Assembly (NCBI RefSeq): GCF_000426625.1
Contig: NZ_KE384548.1
Coordinates: 744,001 to 808,000, forward strand
Length of the DNA stretch: 64,000 bases
Direction: 5' to 3'
Origin: Psychrilyobacter atlanticus DSM 19335
Lineage (GTDB): Bacteria; Fusobacteriota; Fusobacteriia; Fusobacteriales; Fusobacteriaceae
In this document: positions 8,829 through 17,884 of the stretch, one piece after another
How positions within the stretch are numbered: the stretch's first letter is position 1
How the letters are laid out: every line of letters begins with the position of its first letter
Position numbers and translations under genes: made by a program
The notes under the pieces: model-generated
The model's input: only the letters and a program-made list of their open reading frames with translations
Databases searched by the model: none
What the model was told of the DNA's origin: nothing

Positions 8829-8860
8829 AAAAAAAAATAACGTGATACTCATCACGCTAT
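8829..8860 (-). terminator. Intrinsic terminator after the Crp/Fnr-like gene
   Basis: CGTGAT pairs with ATCACG around a 4-nt loop, followed on the minus strand by a long T tract. It separates the tetrapyrrole cluster from the asr operon. Confidence 0.8.
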
Positions 8861-8862
8861 TC

Positions 8863-9564
8863 TTACTTTCTATAAAATTGTCTTAATTCCTTTCTTTTTA
8901 CAAAAATTCTTTTATCAATCCATTTAATGTAACCATATCCCTCTAGTTTTTTTAATTCTCTAGATATGGTTTCCCTGGTACTACCTAGCATATCAGCGAG
9001 GTATGTTATACTTATTTTAAATTCTAACCCTATCCAGCAATCATTCTTGCAAGATATACAATGATTTTCTTCTATCTCACAAATCACACCATAATCCTTT
9101 GATAACTTCCATAATTTAGAGGCTACCTTTTTATCTAGACTGATGGGGACGGTATTCTTTAACTGCCTGTACAGCCTTCTGACCTTTCGCCCTGTAGATT
9201 GTATGATTCTATATGCCAGTTCAAAATCTTGAGACATTATTTGTTTTAATTCAGCAGCTGAATATTCTAATATCATAGCATTTTCAAAGACTTCAGCATT
9301 TATACTTGCAGGGAGTTTATCAAAAATTACTTCATTTATAACTTCTCCGCTCCCCAGTATATATATTATTTTTTTCTGTGCTTTTTGAGTATATCTATGG
9401 AGGGTAACTTTTCCAGAGACTATTATATATATCTTTTCAACTTGATCTTTCTCAAAAAAAACAAATTCACCTTTTTTATATTTCTTGACTTTTAATTTTT
9501 TCTCTAACAAATCTATAGTTTCTGGATTTAGACCTTTAAATATTGCTAGTTGATCTATTTTCAT
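8863..9564 (-). CDS. Crp/Fnr-family regulator with a four-cysteine motif before the HTH
   Basis: The 233-residue protein has an N-terminal cyclic-nucleotide-binding-like barrel (about 10-115), a long dimer helix, and a C-terminal winged helix with recognition helix S-T-R-E-T-I-S-R-E near 195-203. Cys162, 169, 172 and 176 form C-x6-C-x2-C-x3-C just before the DNA-binding helices. The N-terminal cysteines of classical FNR are absent. The cluster could hold an iron-sulfur cluster or metal and sense oxygen or redox state. The gene follows sirC by 29 bp and lies upstream of the asr operon, so siroheme and sulfite genes are plausible targets. The ligand and targets are inferred. Confidence 0.85.
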   Translation of the reverse strand: MKIDQLAIFKGLNPETIDLLEKKLKVKKYKKGEFVFFEKDQVEKIYIIVSGKVTLHRYTQKAQKKIIYILGSGEVINEVIFDKLPASINAEVFENAMILEYSAAELKQIMSQDFELAYRIIQSTGRKVRRLYRQLKNTVPISLDKKVASKLWKLSKDYGVICEIEENHCISCKNDCWIGLEFKISITYLADMLGSTRETISRELKKLEGYGYIKWIDKRIFVKRKELRQFYRK

Positions 9565-9592
9565 GATCTACCCCCATATAATACTCTGTATT

Positions 9593-10048
9593 TTATTTTT
9601 CTAAACTTTTTTCAATCTGCTTTTTTAATTCCAATGCTCTTTTAGGGTCCCCTTCATCTGTAGAAATGGCTACCTGGAAATCTTCTCCCTTATGAACAGC
9701 ACAAAACCTTGCATTGAGGTCTTCCTTAGTCGTTATATTGTTAACTAAAATATTTTTAGAGTCTCCTAATTCATAGATCTTTTTATTTAACTTCTTGTTG
9801 TTAGTCGCACCTACAACTAAAAATCTATTCTCAAGATCACTATCTTTAAATTCTCTCAGTGTAATATTAATTTTTTTTTCCTCAAATAAAAGATCAATCT
9901 TTTTTTCTACAATTTGAGGAGTTATAACCTCGATCTCAGCTCCGTAATTTAAAAGTGTCTTTATCTTACGGTAAGCTATCTTTCCCCCTCCAACCACAAG
10001 GATATCTTTTTTTTCTAAATCCAATAATATTGGAAAATATTTTTTCAT
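9593..10048 (-). CDS. Precorrin-2 dehydrogenase (siroheme synthase N-terminal type)
   Basis: The 151-residue protein oxidises precorrin-2 to sirohydrochlorin with NAD+. It shows the Rossmann motif V-V-G-G-G-K-I-A-Y-R-K near 18-28 and the family segment F-L-V-V-G-A-T-N-N. It is a stand-alone SirC/Met8-like form without a chelatase or methyltransferase domain. It comes last among the biosynthetic genes, so sirohydrochlorin is available for Fe (siroheme) or Co (cobalamin) insertion. Confidence 0.92.
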   Translation of the reverse strand: MKKYFPILLDLEKKDILVVGGGKIAYRKIKTLLNYGAEIEVITPQIVEKKIDLLFEEKKINITLREFKDSDLENRFLVVGATNNKKLNKKIYELGDSKNILVNNITTKEDLNARFCAVHKGEDFQVAISTDEGDPKRALELKKQIEKSLEK

Positions 10049-10071
10049 TTTGACTCCTATTTTTGTTTATT

Positions 10072-10118
10072 AAAAAATTAATTTTGCCACCAAATCATTG
10101 TAGATTGGTGGCAAAATT
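10072..10118 (-). terminator. Hairpin after hemL with GCCACCAA/TTGGTGGC stem
   Basis: A 14-bp perfect stem (10080-10093 with 10105-10118) and an 11-nt loop are followed on the minus strand by AATTTTTTAAT. It lies between hemL and sirC and could act as a partial terminator. The stem core matches the hairpin upstream of hemL at 11480-11512. Confidence 0.65.
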
Positions 10119-10166
10119 TTCTTTATTGATTAAATATAAGATATTAACCTTACAAATTATTTAATA

Positions 10167-11459
10167 TTACTTTGAAATTTCAATAAAAGCTTTTTCCATT
10201 GCAGATAAAGTTTCATTTAAGATCTCTTCACTATGAGTTGCTCCCATAAAGTGTGCTTCAAATTTAGAAGGTGGTACTACTACTCCACTTTCTAACATAG
10301 TATTAAAGTATTTAGAGTATTTACTGGTGTCACTAGCCATTACATCTTCTAATGTTTCAACTTTTTTCTTATCTGTAAAGAATATAGTGAATAGTGAGCC
10401 TGCCTTATTAACACACACTGGTACATCATATTTTTCAGATAATTTATATATCCCTTCTACAATATAATTTACTTTGGCTTCTAAATCTGTGTATAGAGAT
10501 GGAGTATTTTTTAATATACTCAAAGTTTCAAATCCAGCTGTTACTGAGATAGGATTTCCTGAGAGTGTTCCTGCATGATATACATCTCCTACAGGTGCAA
10601 TCATATCCATTATTTCTCTCTTTCCACCAAATGCTCCGACTGGATATCCTCCACCAATTATCTTTCCTAATGTAGTAAGATCAGGAGTAATTCCATAATG
10701 CTGTTGTGCTCCACCAGATGCAATTCTAAATCCACTAATAACTTCATCAAAGATCAATATAGTATTATGCTCAGTACATAACTTTCTCAATCCTTCTAAA
10801 TACTCCTTTTTAGTTTCAATAAGACCCATATTAGCAGGAATAGGCTCTACTATGATACAAGCTATCTCTTCTTTTTTCATTAAATCTTCCACTTTTTCTA
10901 AGTTTCCAAATGGCAGTGTTAATGTATCTTTTAATACACCCTCTGTAAGACCGTTACTATCTTGGTAACCTTCAGTTAATAATCCAGATCCAGCTGCTAC
11001 TAACAATGAATCTGAATGACCATGATAACATCCTTCAAATTTTAATATCTTATTTTTCTTTGTATATGCACGGGCTACCCTTACTGCTGCCATTGTAGCC
11101 TCTGTACCTGATGTAGTTAATCTTACTTTTTCAATAGAAGGAACCATAGATATGATTAGTTCAGCCAGCTCCACTTCTTTTTTAGTAGGTAATCCAAATG
11201 AACATCCATCTAAGATAGCAGCTTGAACAGCCTTTATTACCCTTTCATCATTGTGTCCTAAGATCATAGGCCCCCACGACTGGATAAAATCTATATATTT
11301 ATTCCCATCTTCATCTATAACATGAGCTTTATTTGCTGATTTTACAAAGATAGGAAATTCTTTTTCCACTGATTTAAATGCTCTAACCGGGCTATTTACT
11401 CCTCCTGGAATTATATTTACTGCTTTTTCGAATATATCTTTAGAATTTTTGTAATTCAT
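10167..11459 (-). CDS. hemL: Glutamate-1-semialdehyde 2,1-aminomutase
   Basis: This PLP enzyme converts glutamate-1-semialdehyde to 5-aminolevulinate. Its 430 residues match the family, with PLP Lys266 in L-T-T-L-G-K-I-I-G-G-G-Y and F-D-E-V-I-S-G-F-R near 237-245. It has a GGGGAG ribosome site. With hemA upstream it completes the C5 pathway. Closely similar hairpins lie on each side of the gene. Confidence 0.97.
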   Translation of the reverse strand: MNYKNSKDIFEKAVNIIPGGVNSPVRAFKSVEKEFPIFVKSANKAHVIDEDGNKYIDFIQSWGPMILGHNDERVIKAVQAAILDGCSFGLPTKKEVELAELIISMVPSIEKVRLTTSGTEATMAAVRVARAYTKKNKILKFEGCYHGHSDSLLVAAGSGLLTEGYQDSNGLTEGVLKDTLTLPFGNLEKVEDLMKKEEIACIIVEPIPANMGLIETKKEYLEGLRKLCTEHNTILIFDEVISGFRIASGGAQQHYGITPDLTTLGKIIGGGYPVGAFGGKREIMDMIAPVGDVYHAGTLSGNPISVTAGFETLSILKNTPSLYTDLEAKVNYIVEGIYKLSEKYDVPVCVNKAGSLFTIFFTDKKKVETLEDVMASDTSKYSKYFNTMLESGVVVPPSKFEAHFMGATHSEEILNETLSAMEKAFIEISK

Positions 11460-11479
11460 AATTTCTCCCCTTTTATTTT

Positions 11480-11512
11480 TTTAGCCACCAAATTTTACAA
11501 TTGGTGGCTAAA
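11480..11512 (-). repeat. Hairpin upstream of hemL, related to the one downstream
   Basis: A 12-bp stem (11480-11491 with 11501-11512) and a 9-nt loop lie between hemB and hemL. The core GCCACCAA...TTGGTGGC is the same as at 10086-10112. On the minus strand it is followed by an A-rich tract and the hemL ribosome site, so it is not a terminator for hemB. An RNA-processing or regulatory role is possible. Confidence 0.6.
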
Positions 11513-11530
11513 TATTTTATTTTAATTTTT

Positions 11531-12502
11531 TTACTTCTCTTCTTTTAACCATCTAGCTATATCTTTTGCAAAATACGTAATGATTATATTTGCTCCTGCT
11601 CTTTTCATTGCATATGTTTTTTCCATAACTATATTTTTTTCATCTATCCATCCATTTAATGCTCCTGCTTTTATCATTGCATATTCTCCACTTACACTGT
11701 ATGCAACTACTGGAACTTCAAATGTATCTCTTATTTTTCTAATTACATCTAGGTATGATAGAGCCGGTTTCACTATTACCATATCTGCTCCTTCTTCCAG
11801 GTCAGATCTGGCTTCAGATACTGCATCTATACTAAATCTATAGTCCATTTGATATTGCTTTCTATCTCCATGTGTAGGAGCTGAATCAGCAGCTTCTCTG
11901 AATGGTCCGTAGAATGATGATGCATATTTTACACTGTAACTCATAATAGCTAGTTCTTTGAATCCGTTTTCATCTAAGATATCTCTTATTGCTTTTATTC
12001 TACCATCCATCATATCTGAAGGAGCTACTATATCTGCACCAGCTTTTGCATGTGATAAAGCAATCTTTGCCATATATTCAATGGTAGTATCGTTTATAAC
12101 CCCAGATTCATCTATGATACCACAGTGACCATGAGAAGTATACTCACACATACAAACATCAGTTATAACTACCATCTCAGGTGAATGTTTCTTGATCTGT
12201 CTAACTCCCTCTTGTACAATACCAGTATCATTATAAGCTTCTTTTCCAACACAGTCCTTTTCCAAAGGAATTCCAAACAATAATACCGAATTAACTCCTA
12301 ATTCATTCAATGTATCTAACTCTGCATCTAACATATCCAGTGACATTCTGTATTGTCCTGGCATAGAAGAGATCTCAGTTCTTATTCCAGTACCTTCCTC
12401 TAAAAATATTGGATATACCAAATCATCCACACTTATATATACATCTCTCACTAATTTTCTAATTCCAGCTGTTTTTCTTAAATTTCTGTGTCTTTTAAAC
12501 AT
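11531..12502 (-). CDS. hemB: Delta-aminolevulinic acid dehydratase (porphobilinogen synthase)
   Basis: The enzyme joins two 5-aminolevulinate molecules into porphobilinogen. Its 323 residues match the family. Schiff-base lysines are Lys192 (S-V-K-Y-A-S-S-F-Y-G-P) and Lys245 (V-I-V-K-P-A). Cys117, Cys119 and Cys127 form the zinc-binding cysteine motif, indicating a zinc-type enzyme. It lies 16 bp after cobA-hemD. Confidence 0.97.
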   Translation of the reverse strand: MFKRHRNLRKTAGIRKLVRDVYISVDDLVYPIFLEEGTGIRTEISSMPGQYRMSLDMLDAELDTLNELGVNSVLLFGIPLEKDCVGKEAYNDTGIVQEGVRQIKKHSPEMVVITDVCMCEYTSHGHCGIIDESGVINDTTIEYMAKIALSHAKAGADIVAPSDMMDGRIKAIRDILDENGFKELAIMSYSVKYASSFYGPFREAADSAPTHGDRKQYQMDYRFSIDAVSEARSDLEEGADMVIVKPALSYLDVIRKIRDTFEVPVVAYSVSGEYAMIKAGALNGWIDEKNIVMEKTYAMKRAGANIIITYFAKDIARWLKEEK

Positions 12503-12518
12503 TTACTCTTCTCCTCTG

Positions 12519-13976
12519 TTATAAGTTAGTATAATAATTTTTAACCTCTGTTAATAAACCCTGTGCTGTAGAAGTCTTTGCTTCGATCTCTACTTCCAAA
12601 CCATAACTTTCAATGCTTTTTGTCGTCATCTTTCCTATAGATGCTATCTTTATGTCAGGGTTATGTTTTTTATCTCCTAAACTCTCTATATATGCATCTA
12701 CTGCTGATGAACTTAAAAAAGTAATCATGTCCACTTCTTTTATTTTATCATCTATATCAGTTGTTATTACCTTTTCTGTTTTAAATATTCTGGTAGCTAC
12801 AAATCTTCTATCCATCTTTTCAGACCATTCCTCTGTCTTGACAGGTGAAATATCCGACGTTATAAATAAGATCTTATCTCCATCCTTTGTAAAATTAACA
12901 CTCTCTTCTGCTAACCTTTCTCCCAGATACTTTTCAGGCATAAAATCAGGTTTAATCCTATGTTTTAACAGCTCCTCATAGGTTTTTATCCCCACAACAC
13001 CTATTTTTTTATCCCCTAACACACGTACATCATCTAACTTTTCAAAGAAAGTTTTTACTCCATTTTGGCTGTTAAATAATATTGCTTTAGCATCTTTTAT
13101 ATCCAATTCAATATCTAAAGGCTCTATATTTATAAGAGGCAGGACTGTAGCTTTACCGCCTAATTTTTCTATTTCGTAGGCAAACTCTACAGATTTTTTA
13201 TAATCTCTTGTAGTTAATATATTCTTACCGAATAATGGTAATTTTTCAAACCAATTGAATTCAGATCTCAAGTTAACTACTTCTCCAATAATTATAATTG
13301 CAGGTGGTACAACTTTTTCTTCCTTTGCTATCTCAACAATGGTTTCTAATGTTCCCTCTACTACCCTCTGTTTACTTGTGCTACCTTTTTCTATTATAGC
13401 CACAGGAGTTGTAGGAGATTTTCCATATTTAATCAAATCACCAGCTATCAGGTCTAAATTTTTAATTCCCATTAAAAACACTAAGGTCCCTTCTAATTTA
13501 GCAATGGCATCAAAATTATGCCAAGTTCCCTCTTTAGAGGTATGTCCTGTAAACACATGAAATGAACGAGCTATATTTCTATGAGTAACAGGTATTCCAG
13601 AATAAGATGGTACAGATATAGAAGATGTAATCCCAGGAACTACTTCAAACTCTATCTCAGCTTCATTTAGAGCTAATATCTCCTCTCCTCCACGACCAAA
13701 TACAAAAGGATCTCCTCCCTTTAATCTTGTAACTGTTTTACCCTCAAGAGCTTTTTCTACAATAGTTCTATTTATTTCATCCTGAATAACTCCGCCTTCG
13801 GTATTACCCTTCCCTAAATATATCAATTCACACTCTGTTTGAGCTAAAGAAAGTATCTGAGGATTTACCAGTCTGTCATAGACAATACAATCGGCTTCTT
13901 CTACACATCTTTTACCCTTTAATGTCAATAACTCTAAATCTCCAGGGCCTGCTCCTACTATATAAACCTTACCCAT
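12519..13976 (-). CDS. Uroporphyrinogen-III C-methyltransferase fused to uroporphyrinogen-III synthase
   Basis: This 485-residue bifunctional protein has an N-terminal SAM-dependent methyltransferase domain (about 1-240). Its motifs include V-Y-I-V-G-A-G-P-G-D and V-T-R-L-K-G-G-D-P-F-V-F-G-R-G-G-E; it makes precorrin-2. The C-terminal HemD domain (about 250-485) cyclises hydroxymethylbilane to uroporphyrinogen III. The fusion channels flux to precorrin-2, the branch leading to siroheme and cobalamin. The start overlaps the hemC end by 8 nt. Confidence 0.95.
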   Translation of the reverse strand: MGKVYIVGAGPGDLELLTLKGKRCVEEADCIVYDRLVNPQILSLAQTECELIYLGKGNTEGGVIQDEINRTIVEKALEGKTVTRLKGGDPFVFGRGGEEILALNEAEIEFEVVPGITSSISVPSYSGIPVTHRNIARSFHVFTGHTSKEGTWHNFDAIAKLEGTLVFLMGIKNLDLIAGDLIKYGKSPTTPVAIIEKGSTSKQRVVEGTLETIVEIAKEEKVVPPAIIIIGEVVNLRSEFNWFEKLPLFGKNILTTRDYKKSVEFAYEIEKLGGKATVLPLINIEPLDIELDIKDAKAILFNSQNGVKTFFEKLDDVRVLGDKKIGVVGIKTYEELLKHRIKPDFMPEKYLGERLAEESVNFTKDGDKILFITSDISPVKTEEWSEKMDRRFVATRIFKTEKVITTDIDDKIKEVDMITFLSSSAVDAYIESLGDKKHNPDIKIASIGKMTTKSIESYGLEVEIEAKTSTAQGLLTEVKNYYTNL

Positions 13977-14868
13977 ATATCTGCCCCCTAATCATCTCAG
14001 CTAATTTTACAGCCAATTCTTTTCCATTTTTTTTATCTCCAACTATCTCATCTTTGTAGATCTTATCCCCATGGAAGTACATTCCTTGTATCTTGATACT
14101 TTCACCATCTATAATTGCATGACATCCCATAGGAGTAGTACATCCTCCACCGAATATCTTGGAAAACTCCCTCTCTGCATCAATAACTAAGCTGGTCTCT
14201 TTATGATTTATCTTATCTAATAGTTCCAATGTAAACTTATCATCTTCCCTGCACTGGATACATAGGGCTCCCTGAGCCGGTGCTGGCATTATTCTAGATG
14301 AATCAAATATTTCAGTAGCCACTCCTTTTAATCCAACTCTTTTTAATCCTGCGTAAGCAAGGATGATTCCGTCAAAGTTCTCATTTTTTAATTTTTCTAT
14401 CCTGGTATGGATATTTCCACGGATGGGTTCTATTACCAGGTCAGGTCTCAAGCTTCTGATACTCTCTACCCTTCTCAAACTACTGGTTCCAATTATTGAG
14501 CCTTGTGGTAACTCATCTAAAGTAACCCCTGAATTAGTTATTATAATGTCCCTGTTATCTTCTCTCATTGGAACTGCTCCTATTGTAAGGCCCTTAGGAG
14601 ATACCGCAGGCATGTCTTTCATAGAGTGTACAGCCAAGTGGATCTCACCATCTAAAAGTGCTCTTTCAATCTCCTTTACAAACATGTCCTTAAGGGATTT
14701 ATTATCTTTATTCCAATTGGTCCTTTGATCTTTATCTCCACTGGTAATAATTTTTTTTATTTCCACTTCCAAATTATCACAGCTATCTAACAACATCTTT
14801 TTAGTCAGTTCTGCCTGAGCTACCGCTAAAATACTTGCTCTAGTTCCAATAACTATCTTTTTTTGCAT
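13969..14868 (-). CDS. hemC: Hydroxymethylbilane synthase (porphobilinogen deaminase)
   Basis: The 299-residue enzyme polymerises four porphobilinogens. Cys243 in G-G-G-C-T-T-P-M-G-C is the attachment site for the dipyrromethane cofactor. The segments H-S-M-K-D-M-P and S-S-L-R-R are substrate-binding family hallmarks. Its start lies inside the end of hemA (16-nt overlap), which suggests translational coupling. Confidence 0.97.
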   Translation of the reverse strand: MQKKIVIGTRASILAVAQAELTKKMLLDSCDNLEVEIKKIITSGDKDQRTNWNKDNKSLKDMFVKEIERALLDGEIHLAVHSMKDMPAVSPKGLTIGAVPMREDNRDIIITNSGVTLDELPQGSIIGTSSLRRVESIRSLRPDLVIEPIRGNIHTRIEKLKNENFDGIILAYAGLKRVGLKGVATEIFDSSRIMPAPAQGALCIQCREDDKFTLELLDKINHKETSLVIDAEREFSKIFGGGCTTPMGCHAIIDGESIKIQGMYFHGDKIYKDEIVGDKKNGKELAVKLAEMIRGQIYG

Positions 14869-15851
14869 CTTAAATCCCCTTTATATTCGCAATATTTTAA
14901 TAAATTTCTTATCTGATCCTCTAATATGTATTTATATTCCTTTAGAAGTTTTTCTCGTTTTTCTTCATTTCCTCTGACTACTGCCCATAGATGATCTAGA
15001 TTATAGAGGTTTATATTTGGATAGTCTTCGATAGACGGTTCTATATCCCTTGGGACTGCTAGATCTAAAAATATTCTTTCCTTCTCCATATCTAATCCCT
15101 TTATCTCTTCTTCTAATAATACAGCATGAGGCGCAGAGGTTGCACTTATAATTATATCTGATTTTTCTACCTCAGAGTATCTGTCTTCAAAGTCAACTAT
15201 ATCAATATCATATTTTTCTTTTAATTCCAAAACTCTTATACGGCTTCTATTTGTCATAACAATATTATTTATGTTATTTCTAGTAAATATATTGAGTATA
15301 GCTACAGCCATCTCTCCCGTTCCTACGATGAATATTCTCTTATCACCTAAGTTCTCAAAGTGTCCCTTTATAAACTTTAGGGCTATAGCTTCTAAAGACA
15401 TAGCATTCTTTGAAACTTGGCTTCTATGACGGAACTTCTTCCCTACCTCAATAGCTTTATTAAAAATAACATTTAAAGTTTTTGTAGTACGTTTTTCCTC
15501 TAGTCCCTTTAAAAAACTATTTCTTACTTGGGATAAGATAGAATCTTCCCCCTTAATAATAGAATTAAAACCACAGACTACATCAAATAAATATTTCACA
15601 GCTTCTATCCCACTTTTTTTAACAAACAGGGGACCGATATTAAATTTTTCTTTTACCAGCTCTATATTTTCAGATTCCATATAGATTTCAACTCTAAGAC
15701 AAGTCTCTAGCAAAACATAACCTTTAACAACTTCATCTTCTACAAGACTCTCCATTATTTTTTTAGGCCCACCCTTTATAAATGCTTCTCTCTCTTTTAA
15801 AGTAAGATCCTTATGGGTAACTCCTAATATATAAAATTTATTTAATTGCAT
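14853..15851 (-). CDS. hemA: Glutamyl-tRNA reductase, short form
   Basis: The enzyme reduces glutamyl-tRNA(Glu) to glutamate-1-semialdehyde with NADPH. Catalytic Cys51 sits in L-L-E-T-C-L-R-V-E-I-Y; most family members have T-C-N-R there, so the Asn is replaced by Leu. The NADPH domain has I-V-G-T-G-E-M-A near 175. At 332 residues it is about 80-100 shorter than usual: the spinal helix is present but the C-terminal dimerisation domain is missing or much reduced. The stop is read normally and no frameshift is seen. It overlaps hemC and cobD. Confidence 0.92.
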   Translation of the reverse strand: MQLNKFYILGVTHKDLTLKEREAFIKGGPKKIMESLVEDEVVKGYVLLETCLRVEIYMESENIELVKEKFNIGPLFVKKSGIEAVKYLFDVVCGFNSIIKGEDSILSQVRNSFLKGLEEKRTTKTLNVIFNKAIEVGKKFRHRSQVSKNAMSLEAIALKFIKGHFENLGDKRIFIVGTGEMAVAILNIFTRNNINNIVMTNRSRIRVLELKEKYDIDIVDFEDRYSEVEKSDIIISATSAPHAVLLEEEIKGLDMEKERIFLDLAVPRDIEPSIEDYPNINLYNLDHLWAVVRGNEEKREKLLKEYKYILEDQIRNLLKYCEYKGDLRCKKR

Positions 15852-16902
15852 CTTCTACACACCTCAAGACTTTTATATTGTTAACTCTATCCTTTATAGC
15901 CAGTCTAAAATATTTGTCATCTAAATAGTTAAAATTACTGGCGTCTCTGACCAAAACACCCAATGAAATCATTTTTTCTCTAAAATCTTTTACTCCCATA
16001 CCAGTCATTAATTTTACCAGGATAAAATTTGTTTCTGTAATATAGGGTTTTATACCTTTTATTTTTTCTAATTCCTCATACATGAATCTTTTTTCTTCCC
16101 TGATCCAATTCTCTGACTTGGCTATATACTCTCTGTCTTCTAACAAAACTTTAGTAGCTAATTCAGCTATTGCATTAACACTCCAAGGCTCCCTGTTCCC
16201 TTCTATCTTACCTTTTAATTTCTCATCAAAGGTTATCCCATATCCCAAACGTAATCCAGGTATAGCAAAGAACTTAGTAAGAGCTCTCACAATAAATACA
16301 TTTTTATGCTTGTATTCTACCAGTGACCTATCCATACTTCCATCTACAAACTCTATAAAAGCTTCATCTAAAAGGATACTTATTCCTTTCTCTTTACAAG
16401 ATAGAGACAATTCATCTAAGATAACCTTGTCTATAAATTTTCCTGTAGGATTATTAGGATTACATACTACCAATAGATCATATTCATTATCCAAAGTTTT
16501 CTTTAATCTTGGGATATTTAATATAAAATTTTCTTCCTCTTCTAATTGGAAATAATCAATTTTACAATCTACAGTTTTTAATGCTCTTTCATATTCTGCA
16601 AAGGTAGGAGAGATGATCAGAACTTTTTTAGGTTTTAGGTTTTTAGCATATAAAAACATAATCTCTGTGGCACCGTTTCCTACGATTATATTTTCAACCT
16701 CTACTTTGTTGTGTTTCGCTATTACCTCTTTCATCTCCAAATAATCTGGATCGGGATATTTTTCCAGAAGATCTAAGTTTTTACCTATCTCCTCCTTGAG
16801 TCTGTCAGACAGACCCATTGGGTTTATGTTAGCACTGTAATCCAATACCTCTAAACCTTTTTCCCGTTTCAATTTGTATATGTTTCCCCCATGTAGTTCC
16901 AT
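15838..16902 (-). CDS. cobD: Threonine-phosphate decarboxylase (CobD-type aminotransferase fold)
   Basis: This PLP enzyme makes (R)-1-aminopropan-2-ol phosphate from L-threonine phosphate for the cobalamin nucleotide arm. The N-terminal H-G-G-N-I-Y and D-Y-S-A-N-I-N-P-M-G are typical of CobD rather than HisC. The PLP Lys is near residue 210 in R-A-L-T-K-F-F-A-I-P-G-L-R-L-G-Y-G. ATGs at 16923, 16908 and 16902 are in frame; 16902 has the best spacing (9 nt) from GGGAG. It lies between cbiB and hemA in the operon. A histidinol-phosphate aminotransferase is the less likely alternative. Confidence 0.87.
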   Translation of the reverse strand: MELHGGNIYKLKREKGLEVLDYSANINPMGLSDRLKEEIGKNLDLLEKYPDPDYLEMKEVIAKHNKVEVENIIVGNGATEIMFLYAKNLKPKKVLIISPTFAEYERALKTVDCKIDYFQLEEEENFILNIPRLKKTLDNEYDLLVVCNPNNPTGKFIDKVILDELSLSCKEKGISILLDEAFIEFVDGSMDRSLVEYKHKNVFIVRALTKFFAIPGLRLGYGITFDEKLKGKIEGNREPWSVNAIAELATKVLLEDREYIAKSENWIREEKRFMYEELEKIKGIKPYITETNFILVKLMTGMGVKDFREKMISLGVLVRDASNFNYLDDKYFRLAIKDRVNNIKVLRCVEDAIK

Positions 16903-16936
16903 ACTCATCTTCTCCCTTACCATTAATTATAATTTT

Positions 16937-17884
16937 TTAGTTTAAACCATTTAATATAAGTACAGCATAAGCCATTCCCATACCTAGTATAGATGACCCA
17001 TACATCAATTTAATATTTCTCTTTATATCCATTAATTCAAACTCTTTTTTCTTATCTCCTATTGTAGGCTTCTCCTTCAGTCTACCAAAATAACTGGTAG
17101 CTCCTCCAAATTGAACCCCCAATGCTCCTGCCACAGCTGATTCAGATTGTGCTGAATTTGGGCTGGCATGATTATATCTATCTCTAAAGAATACCTTCCA
17201 TGAATTTTTAAAGTCATATCTAAGGAAAAGTGCCGATATAGGAATGAGTATTCCTCCAGTTAATCTGGCAGGAATCACGTTAGCTACATCATCTACACGA
17301 GCTGAAAACCATCCAAAATCTTTATACTTTTCATTTTTATACCCTACCATAGAATCCAATGTATTAATAGCTTTATATCCCATTGCAAGGGCCACTCCAA
17401 GGGGAGTTGCAGGTGCTATTAAATATCCTACTACCATAAAAAATAATGGCGATATTATTCCATCTACTGTATTTTCAGAGATAGTTTCCATAACACTTCT
17501 AACAATATCCTTCTCCTGCATATAGCCAGTGTCACGGCTGACTAAGTAGGAGAGTTCCTTTCTTGCCAACTGCATATCTTTTTTCTTTAATATATTAAAT
17601 ACTTTCACTCCTTCAAGAGCCAGTGATCTAGTAGCAAATATAGTGTATATCAGATAGATCTCAATTATCTCCAGATAACCTGAAATTAGGTATGTTATAC
17701 CAACAGTTAATCCTACTACTATCAAATTTAATATTATCCCGCCTATTTTTTTATATTTATATAATATTTTTTCTAAAAAAGTAATGATTCTCCCGATTAC
17801 TACCACTGGGTGTAATAAACTCCTAGGATCTCCAAATACCAGATCTAAAATAAATCCAGTCAATATTATATCTTCAACTCTCAT
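16937..17884 (-). CDS. cbiB: Adenosylcobinamide-phosphate synthase
   Basis: This integral membrane protein of 315 residues attaches aminopropanol phosphate to adenosylcobyric acid. The N-terminus F-I-L-D-L-V-F-G-D-P and the motif S-E-N-T-V-D-G-I-I-S-P are family hallmarks, as are R-D-R-Y-N-H-A-S-P-N-S-A-Q-S-E and several hydrophobic helices. Its start overlaps the cbiJ stop by 4 nt (ATGA), and cobD, which supplies its co-substrate, follows. Confidence 0.96.
   Translation of the reverse strand: MRVEDIILTGFILDLVFGDPRSLLHPVVVIGRIITFLEKILYKYKKIGGIILNLIVVGLTVGITYLISGYLEIIEIYLIYTIFATRSLALEGVKVFNILKKKDMQLARKELSYLVSRDTGYMQEKDIVRSVMETISENTVDGIISPLFFMVVGYLIAPATPLGVALAMGYKAINTLDSMVGYKNEKYKDFGWFSARVDDVANVIPARLTGGILIPISALFLRYDFKNSWKVFFRDRYNHASPNSAQSESAVAGALGVQFGGATSYFGRLKEKPTIGDKKKEFELMDIKRNIKLMYGSSILGMGMAYAVLILNGLN

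Noticed and set aside
12613-12981. Plus-strand open frame opposite cobA-hemD
   Set aside because: It is antisense to a clear bifunctional enzyme, without a ribosome site or recognisable protein features.
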